NCBI GenBank assembly: GCA_023265535.1
Contig: JAHFTI010000196.1
Location: 1 to 7,466 of the forward strand
DNA: 7,466 nucleotides
Source of the DNA: Opitutaceae bacterium
Lineage (GTDB): Bacteria > Verrucomicrobiota > Verrucomicrobiia > Opitutales > Opitutaceae
Direction: 5' to 3'
Part shown: positions 1 to 7,466 of the stretch, in pieces
Layout of the letters: each line of letters opens with the position of its first letter
How positions within the stretch are numbered: position 1 is the first letter of the stretch
Notes under the pieces: generated by a model
Seen by the model: the letters and a program-made list of their open reading frames with translations, nothing else
Told to the model about the DNA's origin: nothing
Database searches by the model: none
Made by a program: the position numbers and the translations under genes

Positions 1-1136
1 TTCCGGCCGAGGGCGCAAGGCCCGTGCTGGTGAGTGTCTCGACTCCGAGTTTCAGGGGAACCCATGCCGAGGGCTTCCATGCGGCGGTGCGTGCCCTCGT
101 GGACGGCCTGGTGCCCTCCACCGAGGGCTCCGGCCCGGCCGCCCCCCTGTCCCATGTCGCCCGCTGTAGTGGAGAGTTCACTACGGGGGTGCCAGCCACG
201 CCGGGGCCTTCCGGTCCGGGACTCGTTGCCCGGGGCGGGTGCGGGGCCGGTGCGTCGGCATCGCGCCCGCTGCTGGCGATTTTCCCCAACATGGTGTCGC
301 CCGCCGATCTCCGCCACTTGCGCGACATCATCCTGTTCTGGGGGGCCGATTGCGTGATCCTTCCGGACTATTCCGAGACCCTCGACGGTCCCGTCTGGGC
401 CGACTACGAGCGCATGCCGGCTGGCGGCACGACCGTGGAGGAGATCCGCTCCATGGCGCGTGCGTGCGCGGTGCTTGAGTTCGGCCGGGTGCTCGCGGGT
501 GACGCGAAGTCGGCCGGGGCGCTGCTGGCCTCCCGCTGCGGCATTCCCTTCCATCGCCTGGGGCTTCCGGTGGGGGTGCGTGAGACCGACCGCCTCTTTG
601 CCGCCCTGGAATCCGCCACGGGACGGCCCGCACCGGCGCGGCTGCTGGCCGAGCGGGGGCGGCTGATCGACAGCTATGTGGACGCCCACAAGTACCTGGC
701 CGCCAAGCGTGCCGTGGTGTACGGTGAGGACGACCTTGTGGTGGCGGTCGCCTCCTTCCTGGCTGAGACCGGCATCATTCCGGTGCTCTGCGCCAGCGGC
801 AGCAGGAGCGGTCGCCTGGCCTCCGCCCTGCAGGAGGCCCTGCCCGAGATGGAGGGCCGCATCACGGTTCGCGAGGGGGCCGACTTCGCCGAGATCGAAT
901 CCCTCATCCCGGGACTAGCGCCGGACCTGCTCATCGGCAGCAGCAAGGGCCGCAAGCTGGCGCGCTCGCTGGGCATCCCGCTGGTTGTATGCGGATTCCC
1001 GATACACGACCGCATCGGCGCGCAGCGCATCCAGGTGCTCGCCAACGCGGGCACGCAGCAGCTTTTTGACCGCATCACCAACGCCCTGCTCGAAGTGAAG
1101 CAGGAGAAATCATCCATCGGTTACAGCTACCTTTGA
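1..1136 (+). CDS. nifN: NifN, FeMo-cofactor scaffold subunit (5' partial)
   Basis: NifN pairs with NifE to form the scaffold on which the NifB product matures into FeMo-cofactor before transfer to apo-nitrogenase. The frame is open at the left edge, so 377 residues are visible; NifN is usually about 440-460 residues, so roughly the first hundred, including the N-terminal cluster ligand, lie outside. Counting the first full codon as residue 1, I recognise STPSFRGTHAEGF (13-25), LPDYSETLDG (120-129), ERGRLIDSYVDAHKY (217-231), GFPIHDRIG (331-339) and a KQEKSSIGYSYL tail. The tail and the DAHKY segment look like NifN of anaerobes (Chlorobium/Desulfovibrio/Clostridium type, from memory) rather than Azotobacter. 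NifK and NifE are related, but these motifs and the position directly before nifB favour NifN. Residues 39-87 are an unusual low-complexity insertion, listed separately. nifB starts 40 bases after the stop codon, so co-transcription is likely. Confidence 0.9.
   Translation, partial: PAEGARPVLVSVSTPSFRGTHAEGFHAAVRALVDGLVPSTEGSGPAAPLSHVARCSGEFTTGVPATPGPSGPGLVARGGCGAGASASRPLLAIFPNMVSPADLRHLRDIILFWGADCVILPDYSETLDGPVWADYERMPAGGTTVEEIRSMARACAVLEFGRVLAGDAKSAGALLASRCGIPFHRLGLPVGVRETDRLFAALESATGRPAPARLLAERGRLIDSYVDAHKYLAAKRAVVYGEDDLVVAVASFLAETGIIPVLCASGSRSGRLASALQEALPEMEGRITVREGADFAEIESLIPGLAPDLLIGSSKGRKLARSLGIPLVVCGFPIHDRIGAQRIQVLANAGTQQLFDRITNALLEVKQEKSSIGYSYL
117..263 (+). other. nifN: Low-complexity in-frame insertion in nifN
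   Basis: About 49 codons, between the helix ending VRALVDGLVP and the strand starting RPLLAIFPNM, encode a Gly/Pro/Ala/Ser-rich stretch with two cysteines and no resemblance to NifN. In Azotobacter NifN, recalled from memory, this linker is about a dozen residues. The frame stays open and conserved NifN sequence resumes at once, so the gene looks intact and the segment is probably a surface loop. It contains the inverted repeat at 166-184. Whether it is an insertion in this lineage or a family feature cannot be told from one sequence. Confidence 0.6.
166..184. repeat. Inverted repeat inside the nifN insertion
   Basis: The arms GTAGTG (166-171) and CACTAC (179-184) are perfect complements around a 7-base loop. 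The stem can be lengthened through a T-G wobble, a C-G pair, one mismatch and two further C-G pairs to about 161-189. It lies in the non-conserved part of nifN, where a palindromic element inserted in frame would be tolerated. It could also be chance. Confidence 0.45.
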
Positions 1137-1162
1137 CCACCGGCCTTCGGGAACCGGGAAAC

Positions 1163-1167
1163 AGGAG
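1163..1167 (+). promoter_or_regulatory. Ribosome binding site of nifB
   Basis: AGGAG lies 9 bases before the ATG at 1177 and supports that start. It is the only clear Shine-Dalgarno sequence before any gene start in the window. Confidence 0.75.
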
Positions 1168-1176
1168 ACACCACAC

Positions 1177-2523
1177 ATGAGCCTGACAGAAAATTGCAGC
1201 ACCCACGCGGAGGGAAGCCGTTGTTCCACCGCTCCCGGTTCCACCCTCCTTGATTTCAACAAGCACCCGTGTTTCAGCGCCGAGGCGCATGGGAAGCACG
1301 CACGCGCCCACCTGCCCGTGGCCCCGCGCTGCAACCTCCAGTGCAACTTCTGCAACCGGAAGTTCGACTGCATGAACGAGAGCCGCCCCGGTGTGACCAG
1401 CAGCGTGCTCCCCGCCTCCCAGTCGGTGCCCTACCTCGAGGAGGTCATGGCGAAGGTGCCCAACCTCAGCGTGATCGGCATCGCCGGCCCCGGTGATCCC
1501 TTTGCCAATCCCGTCGAGACCATGGAGACCCTCGTGTCGGTGCGCAAACGCTGGCCCTCGATGATGCTATGCGTGGCGACCAACGGCCTGGCCATCGCCC
1601 CCCTCATCGACAACCTTGCCGCCCTTGAGGTCAGCCACGTGACCCTCACGGTCAACGCGGTGGATCCCGTGGTGGGGGCCCGGATCTATGCGTGGATCCG
1701 CGACGGCCGCCGCCTGCTGCGCGGCCTGGATGCGGCCAAGCTGCTCCTGGAGCGCCAGCTGGAGGCCATCTCGCGCCTCAAGGCGCGCGGCGTGGTGGTG
1801 AAGATCAACACCATCCTCATGCCGGGCATCAACGACCACCACGTCAACGACGTGGCCAAGACGGTCTCGGGCCTCGGTGCGGACCTCATGAACGTGATGG
1901 CCTTCCTGCCCGTGGCCGGTGCGGCCTTCGAGGACCTGCTGCCTCCCGACAGCCTGGAGCTGGCGCGCGCCCGACTGCAGGGCGGCCAGCACCTCAAGCA
2001 GATGTCCCACTGCGCGCGTTGCCGTGCCGATGCCGTGGGCATGATCGACGAGGGCATCAGCGAGGAGGGCATGGAGCGCCTCAACCGCTTCGCCCGCTCC
2101 AGCGTCCTGCGCGGACGCCCCCGCCCCTATGTGGCCGTGGCCTCCGAGGAGGGCGCCCTTGTTAACCAGCACCTGGGCGAGGCTGCCCGGGTCCTCATTT
2201 TTGCCAGGGATGCGAGCACCGCCTCCGGTTTCAAGTTCGTGGAGGTCCGCAAGGCCCCCGAACCCGGCTCGGGCGAGCATCGCTGGCATGACCTCGCCTC
2301 CATGCTTCATGACTGTCGTGCATTTCTGGTGACCGCCGCGGGCCCCAAGCCCAAGGCGATCCTGGAGGGGCATGGAGTCGAGGTCCTTGAAATGGAAGGA
2401 CTCATCGAGGAGGGCCTCAGCGCCGTCTTCTCGGACCAGCCCATCCCGGCCGCCCTCAAGCGGCGCTTCTCCAGCTGCGGCTCCGGCAGCAGCTGCAAGG
2501 GCACGGGGACGGGCTGCGGCTGA
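1177..2523 (+). CDS. nifB: NifB, radical SAM FeMo-cofactor core synthase with NifX-like domain
   Basis: NifB joins two [4Fe-4S] clusters and inserts a carbide taken from S-adenosylmethionine, giving NifB-co, the precursor of FeMo-cofactor. The 448-residue protein begins with the NifB signature HPCFSAEAHGKHARAHLPVAP (C32 within HPCF), then the radical SAM motif CNLQCNFC (C52, C56, C59) running into NRKFDCMNESRPGVTS with C65. GIAGPGDPFANP (101-112), VKINTILMPGIND (208-220) and HCARCRADAVG (C279, C282) match the SAM-binding and cluster-ligand regions of the family. About residues 317-425 form a NifX-like cofactor-binding domain, so this is the two-domain NifB. The tail is rich in Gly and Ser with C434, C440 and C447; similar tails occur in other NifB proteins from memory. 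The start is supported by the AGGAG site. The gene sits 40 bases after nifN and is probably in the same transcript. Confidence 0.97.
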   Translation: MSLTENCSTHAEGSRCSTAPGSTLLDFNKHPCFSAEAHGKHARAHLPVAPRCNLQCNFCNRKFDCMNESRPGVTSSVLPASQSVPYLEEVMAKVPNLSVIGIAGPGDPFANPVETMETLVSVRKRWPSMMLCVATNGLAIAPLIDNLAALEVSHVTLTVNAVDPVVGARIYAWIRDGRRLLRGLDAAKLLLERQLEAISRLKARGVVVKINTILMPGINDHHVNDVAKTVSGLGADLMNVMAFLPVAGAAFEDLLPPDSLELARARLQGGQHLKQMSHCARCRADAVGMIDEGISEEGMERLNRFARSSVLRGRPRPYVAVASEEGALVNQHLGEAARVLIFARDASTASGFKFVEVRKAPEPGSGEHRWHDLASMLHDCRAFLVTAAGPKPKAILEGHGVEVLEMEGLIEEGLSAVFSDQPIPAALKRRFSSCGSGSSCKGTGTGCG

Positions 2524-2535
2524 TGTCGGATGTCG

Positions 2536-2582
2536 CCCTCCTTCGCTGCCTCGCAGCTTCGGAGGGTGCCGCCGCCGCGGCA
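2536..2582. repeat. Two abutting hairpins after nifB (REP-like or attenuator)
   Basis: The first hairpin pairs CCCTCC (2536-2541) with GGAGGG (2561-2566), has a 3x3 internal loop, then pairs GCTGC (2545-2549) in the left arm with GCAGC (2553-2557) around the loop CTC. The second follows with no gap: TGCCGC (2567-2572) and GCGGCA (2577-2582) around CGCC. A T5 run at 2602-2606 is 19 bases beyond the second stem, too far for a standard terminator. The structure fits a dispersed palindromic repeat, an mRNA-stabilising end or a weak attenuator after nifB. The sequence alone does not decide between these. Confidence 0.55.
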
Positions 2583-2599
2583 GAGTCGGGACGGAGGTC
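2580..2599 (+). repeat. Two-part 8-mer motif, copy 1
   Basis: GCAGAGTC, 4 bases, then CGGAGGTC, lying 16 bases before the TATAAT-like box upstream of the ferredoxin. The same two 8-mers recur in the same order on the - strand upstream of hppA (6929-6952), spaced by 8 bases. It overlaps the end of the second hairpin by three bases. It may be a shared regulatory or repeat remnant, or chance. Confidence 0.3.
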
Positions 2600-2615
2600 G
2601 GTTTTTGTCTGTAGC

Positions 2616-2621
2616 TATAAT
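2616..2621 (+). promoter_or_regulatory. Candidate -10 box upstream of the ferredoxin gene
   Basis: A perfect TATAAT stands in a 40-base AT-rich stretch (2601-2640) within a GC-rich region, which favours a promoter. No good TTGACA-like -35 box is visible at 15-19 bases upstream, and no GG-N10-GC sigma-54 pattern was found. Transcription would start near 2628-2630, giving a leader of only about 12-14 bases before the ATG at 2642, with no Shine-Dalgarno sequence. Confidence 0.45.
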
Positions 2622-2641
2622 CCAAATACACAATTCATCAC

Positions 2642-2950
2642 ATGAGCACACCTGCACATCATCTCTTTGTCTGCGGAAGTTTCCGCGCCAACGGCACCCC
2701 CGCCGGTGCCTGCGTCAAGAAAAGCTCCCTGGCACTGGTCCAGCACCTCCAGGAGGAGGTCGACTCCCGCGGCCTGGGCGACGTCATGGTCTCCATGACC
2801 GGCTGCCTCAACTGCTGCGTGAACGGCCCCGTGGTCGTGGATTATCCCTCGGGCCATTGGTACAAGGGCGTGACCACGGACATCGCCGACGAGATCCTGG
2901 ATTCCTTTGAGAACGGCACGCTGGCCGAGGCGCACATGATCAAGTCCTGA
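2642..2950 (+). CDS. Thioredoxin-like [2Fe-2S] ferredoxin, nif-associated
   Basis: A small soluble electron carrier of 102 residues. The first cysteine pair is C11 and C24 (C-x12-C in FVCGSFRANGTPAGAC) and the second is C55 and C59 (C-x3-C in GCLNCCVNGP, with an extra C58), followed by VVVDYPSGHWYKGV. This is the pattern of the thioredoxin-fold 2Fe ferredoxins (Shethna protein I and Clostridium pasteurianum 2Fe ferredoxin). The Clostridium protein, from memory also 102 residues with ligands C11, C24, C56 and C60, binds the nitrogenase MoFe protein. Its non-ligand C14 is F14 here. The position between nifB and nifV suggests a role with nitrogenase or in cofactor assembly; which one is inference. 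The ATG is taken because HHLFVC must follow closely in this family. There is no Shine-Dalgarno sequence, and the upstream TATAAT suggests its own promoter. Confidence 0.92.
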   Translation: MSTPAHHLFVCGSFRANGTPAGACVKKSSLALVQHLQEEVDSRGLGDVMVSMTGCLNCCVNGPVVVDYPSGHWYKGVTTDIADEILDSFENGTLAEAHMIKS

Positions 2951-3033
2951 GAACCGGGACTGGCCCGGGTCCTGCTCTGGTGTCACCGGGTCCATGCCGG
3001 AGCCTGTTTGCACGCACCGGACCCCCTTCACCC

Positions 3034-4173
3034 ATGAGACCCTGGATCATCGACACCACCTTGCGCGACGGAGAGCAGGCGGCCGGAGTCGTCTTCCTGC
3101 GGGCCGACAAGCTGCGCATGGCCAAGGCGCTCCTGGAGGCGGGGGTGGACGAGTTGGAAGCGGGCATACCCGCGATGGGGGAGGAGGCGCGCGCCGATTT
3201 TTCCGCCATCCTCAAGGCCTGCGGGCACGGGCGGGTTCTGGCCTGGTGCCGTGCCGTGGAGTCGGACCTGGATGCCGCCGCCGCCTCCGGGGCGACCCGC
3301 GTGCATCTGTCCTTCCCGGTCTCCGACCTGCACCTCTCCACCTGGGGACGCACGCGCCCCTGGGTGCTTTCAGAGCTGCGCCGCCTGACCGCACTGGCGG
3401 CCGGGCGTTTTTCCTTCGTGGCGGTCGGGGCCCAGGACTATTCCCGGGCGGACCCCCGGTTCCTGCGCGACTTTGTCTCCTGCGTGGCCGCGACTCCCGC
3501 CAAACGTATCCGGCTTGCGGATACCGTGGGGGTGGCCCATCCGGCGCGCGTCGCCCGTGACGTGGCGGAGCTTTCCGCACTGGCGCCCGGCCTCCAGCTC
3601 GAGTTCCACGCCCATGACGACCTGGGCCTGGCCACCGCCAACAGCCTGGCTGCGCTTTGCGCCGGCGCGGGTGCCCTCAGCCTGACCGTAAACGGCCTTG
3701 GGGAGCGTGCGGGCAACGCCGCGCTCGAGCAGGTGGTCATGGCCTGGCGCGTGGCCCATGGCGGTGAGTGCGGGGTCGATCCCCACGCGCTCTCCTCGCT
3801 CTCCGCCCTGGTCGCCGAATGCTCCCGCCGGCCCGTGGCCCCCGAGGCCCCCGTGGTCGGGTCGGCCGTCTTCCGCCACGAGTCGGGACTCCACTGCGCC
3901 GGTCTCCTCCGGAACACCCGCAGCTACGAGGCCTTCGACCCGGCCCTGATCGGACGCGAGCGCGAGCCCTTTGTCGTGGGTTGGAAAAGCGGACTCCAGT
4001 CCCTGCGCGAGGCCCTGCGCGAGGCGGGTGTGCTGGTCGACACAGCCAGCGCCCGGGAACTCCTGCCCCTTGTCCGCGGCACCGCCCGCAGCCTGCGCCG
4101 TTCGCTCACCACCGAGGAACTGCTGCGCCTTGCGAAAACGGCAGGCCCCTGTTCCCCGCTCGGGCAGGCATGA
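3034..4173 (+). CDS. nifV: NifV, homocitrate synthase
   Basis: NifV condenses acetyl-CoA with 2-oxoglutarate to (R)-homocitrate, the organic ligand of FeMo-cofactor. The 379-residue TIM-barrel enzyme of the DRE-TIM (LeuA/homocitrate synthase) superfamily shows DTTLRDGEQ (7-15, metal-binding D12), the second metal site FHAHDDLGLATAN with H192 and H194, NGLGERAGNA (220-229) and HESGLH (282-287). Its length is that of NifV, without the C-terminal regulatory domain of LeuA. WCRAVESDLDAA and the serine-rich VHLSFPVSDLHLS segment also fit NifV. I chose the ATG at 3034; an in-frame GTG at 2980 would add 18 residues of unfamiliar Pro/Arg-rich sequence. Neither has a clear Shine-Dalgarno sequence. The gene follows the ferredoxin by 83 bases and is the last nif gene before a convergent gene. 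A lysine-pathway homocitrate synthase is possible but unlikely in this setting. Confidence 0.94.
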   Translation: MRPWIIDTTLRDGEQAAGVVFLRADKLRMAKALLEAGVDELEAGIPAMGEEARADFSAILKACGHGRVLAWCRAVESDLDAAAASGATRVHLSFPVSDLHLSTWGRTRPWVLSELRRLTALAAGRFSFVAVGAQDYSRADPRFLRDFVSCVAATPAKRIRLADTVGVAHPARVARDVAELSALAPGLQLEFHAHDDLGLATANSLAALCAGAGALSLTVNGLGERAGNAALEQVVMAWRVAHGGECGVDPHALSSLSALVAECSRRPVAPEAPVVGSAVFRHESGLHCAGLLRNTRSYEAFDPALIGREREPFVVGWKSGLQSLREALREAGVLVDTASARELLPLVRGTARSLRRSLTTEELLRLAKTAGPCSPLGQA

Positions 4174-4177
4174 AAAT

Positions 4178-4202
4178 GCCCGCGAGGCAGGGCCTCGCGG
4201 GC
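4178..4202. terminator. Hairpin terminator between convergent nifV and hppA
   Basis: GCCCGCGAGGC (4178-4188) and GCCTCGCGGGC (4192-4202) form a perfect 11-bp stem with a 3-base loop, 4 bases after the nifV stop. On the - strand the stem is followed by ATTTTCA, a short T run, 56 bases after the hppA stop. On the + strand it is followed only by TTGGAA. It probably ends hppA transcripts best and may serve nifV as well. Confidence 0.8.
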
Positions 4203-4257
4203 TTGGAATGGGTCGGGGAATCAGGTGGCTCGGAGGGTCAGGGGCGCATCGAGGCGC

Positions 4258-6810
<2,553 letters not shown>

Positions 6811-6831
6811 GATGGCAGGGTATGACTAGTC

Positions 6832-6879
6832 GATGGGACCTCCCCCGCCGGCGAAATGCTGCGGGAGCAGCTACCCATC
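6832..6879 (-). promoter_or_regulatory. Possible structured leader of hppA
   Basis: Read on the - strand, GATGGG (6879-6874) and CCCATC (6837-6832) can close a domain of 36 bases. Inside are the hairpin GCTGC-TCCC-GCAGC (6871-6858) and the 8-base palindrome CGCCGGCG (6853-6846). It lies about 20 bases before the hppA ATG, so folding could affect translation. I recognise no known riboswitch class in it. Confidence 0.35.
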
Positions 6880-6899
6880 ATTCACTTGGGATTGATTCC

Positions 6900-6905
6900 C
6901 TTATA
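6900..6905 (-). promoter_or_regulatory. Candidate -10 box upstream of hppA
   Basis: TATAAG on the - strand, 90 bases before the hppA ATG and downstream of the OPT terminator, so hppA needs a promoter somewhere in this gap. No convincing -35 box is visible at the usual distance. The two-part 8-mer motif lies 23 bases upstream. Confidence 0.3.
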
Positions 6906-6928
6906 CACCCGGCCTCCGGCTTTGCCCA

Positions 6929-6952
6929 GACCTCCGAGCCCCCTGACTCTGC
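6929..6952 (-). repeat. Two-part 8-mer motif, copy 2
   Basis: On the - strand, GCAGAGTC (6952-6945), 8 bases, then CGGAGGTC (6936-6929). These are the two 8-mers found in the same order at 2580-2599. Both copies lie upstream of a TATAA-like box. Confidence 0.3.
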
Positions 6953-7013
6953 TAGTGGAAATCGTGTTTGCGTGTATTAGCGCTCCTCACGCCCCGGTTT
7001 GTGGGGGCGACAA

Positions 7014-7047
7014 AAAGCCCGGTCTCCCATGGGGATGACCGGGCTTT
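7014..7047 (-). terminator. Intrinsic terminator of the OPT transporter gene
   Basis: AAAGCCCGGTC (7014-7024) and GACCGGGCTTT (7037-7047) form a perfect 11-bp stem around a 12-base loop. On the - strand the stem ends in a TTTTT run, 26 bases after the OPT stop codon. It is a textbook rho-independent terminator and makes hppA an independent transcription unit. Confidence 0.88.
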
Positions 7048-7073
7048 CCCAAACTGGCTGGCCGGCACCGCGC

Positions 7074-7466
7074 TTAGCCGCGTGTCTTCGGGGCCAGAAG
7101 TTTTCCGCGCGCCACCAGATAGAGGAAGGCACAGATGGCGACGAAGGGGATCATCGACAGGGCGTCGGCCCAGGCGCCGCCGAAGAAGGGGTTGAATTCG
7201 GACGACCATTTGGTGATGGCGGTGTCTAGATCCGTGCAACGCGCCGCCATGAAGGCGATGACGATGCCGGCGATGGCGCCGCCCGCGATGTAGCCCGAGG
7301 CCAGCAGCACGCCGGGGCTCTTGTCGCTCTCCTCTGCGAACTTTTCCTCGCTCAGCTCGCGGCATTCCTTGCTGCGGCGCCTGTAGCGGTCGACCAGCCA
7401 GCGGATCATGCCACCGACAAAGATCGGCGTGGACGAGGAGATGGGCAGGTAAACACCCACGGCGAA
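7074..7466 (-). CDS. OPT-family transporter, C-terminal end (5' partial)
   Basis: The frame is open at the right edge and 130 residues are visible, only the end of a protein usually over 600 residues long. The first visible segment, FAVGVYLPISSSTPIFVGG followed by MIRWLVDRYRRR, is characteristic of the bacterial oligopeptide transporter (OPT/YSL) family. A charged cytoplasmic-looking loop follows (about residues 29-50, ending EESDKSPG), then a hydrophobic segment GVLLASGYIAGGAIAGIVIA and a last one, ALSMIPFVAICAFLYLVA, ending in a basic tail. OPT proteins import peptides or metal chelates by proton-coupled transport; the substrate here cannot be told. The gene has its own terminator. A metal-uptake role beside nif genes is tempting but unsupported. 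Confidence 0.82.
   Translation of the reverse strand, partial: FAVGVYLPISSSTPIFVGGMIRWLVDRYRRRSKECRELSEEKFAEESDKSPGVLLASGYIAGGAIAGIVIAFMAARCTDLDTAITKWSSEFNPFFGGAWADALSMIPFVAICAFLYLVARGKLLAPKTRG

Noticed and set aside
2567..2606. Second hairpin plus T5 run as a nifB terminator
   Set aside because: Nineteen bases separate the stem from the T run, which is too far for intrinsic termination.
1567..2631. Open frame of 354 codons on the - strand opposite nifB
   Set aside because: It is an antisense shadow of nifB, with repetitive His/Gly/Ala-rich sequence and no recognisable family.
2588..2641. Sigma-54 promoter before the ferredoxin
   Set aside because: No GG-N10-GC pair was found with the right spacing, although nif genes often use sigma-54.
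2980..3033. GTG start giving nifV an 18-residue extension
   Set aside because: The extension is unlike any NifV start; the family begins a few residues before DTTLRDGEQ, which fits the ATG at 3034.

Overview
This GC-rich window (about two thirds G+C by eye) covers the 3' end of a molybdenum nitrogenase (nif) cofactor-assembly cluster on the + strand, converging on two membrane-protein genes on the - strand. The left edge cuts into nifN. It is followed by nifB, a 102-residue thioredoxin-like [2Fe-2S] ferredoxin and nifV. A strong hairpin closes this half. On the - strand lie hppA, a membrane proton-pumping pyrophosphatase, and, running off the right edge, the C-terminal end of an OPT-family transporter.

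The genes fit one another. NifB makes the iron-sulfur-carbide precursor of FeMo-cofactor, the NifE/NifN scaffold matures it, and NifV supplies the homocitrate ligand. The ferredoxin closely resembles, from memory, the Clostridium pasteurianum 2Fe ferredoxin that binds the MoFe protein, so it is a plausible nitrogenase partner. hppA hydrolyses pyrophosphate to pump ions. Its diagnostic lysine predicts the potassium-independent, proton-pumping class.

NifN and the ferredoxin resemble those of anaerobes (Chlorobium, Desulfovibrio, Clostridium) more than those of Azotobacter. Together with the high G+C, the long H+-PPase and the bacterial OPT transporter, this suggests an anaerobic or facultative bacterium, perhaps of the Verrucomicrobia (Opitutales) or relatives. 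This assignment is inference and uncertain.

Layout: 1-1136 nifN (5' end missing); 1177-2523 nifB; 2524-2641 a non-coding gap with two abutting hairpins followed by an AT-rich promoter-like stretch; 2642-2950 ferredoxin; 3034-4173 nifV; 4174-4257 convergent gap with a hairpin; 4258-6810 hppA (-); 6811-7073 non-coding, with a structured hppA leader, a possible promoter and the OPT terminator; 7074-7466 OPT transporter (-, 5' end missing).

The gene content is mostly recognisable. The less ordinary points are a low-complexity insertion of about 50 residues in NifN that contains a DNA inverted repeat, the hairpin/promoter region that appears to separate the ferredoxin and nifV from nifB, and a pair of 8-mers shared by the two upstream regions. 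No wholly new system is evident.
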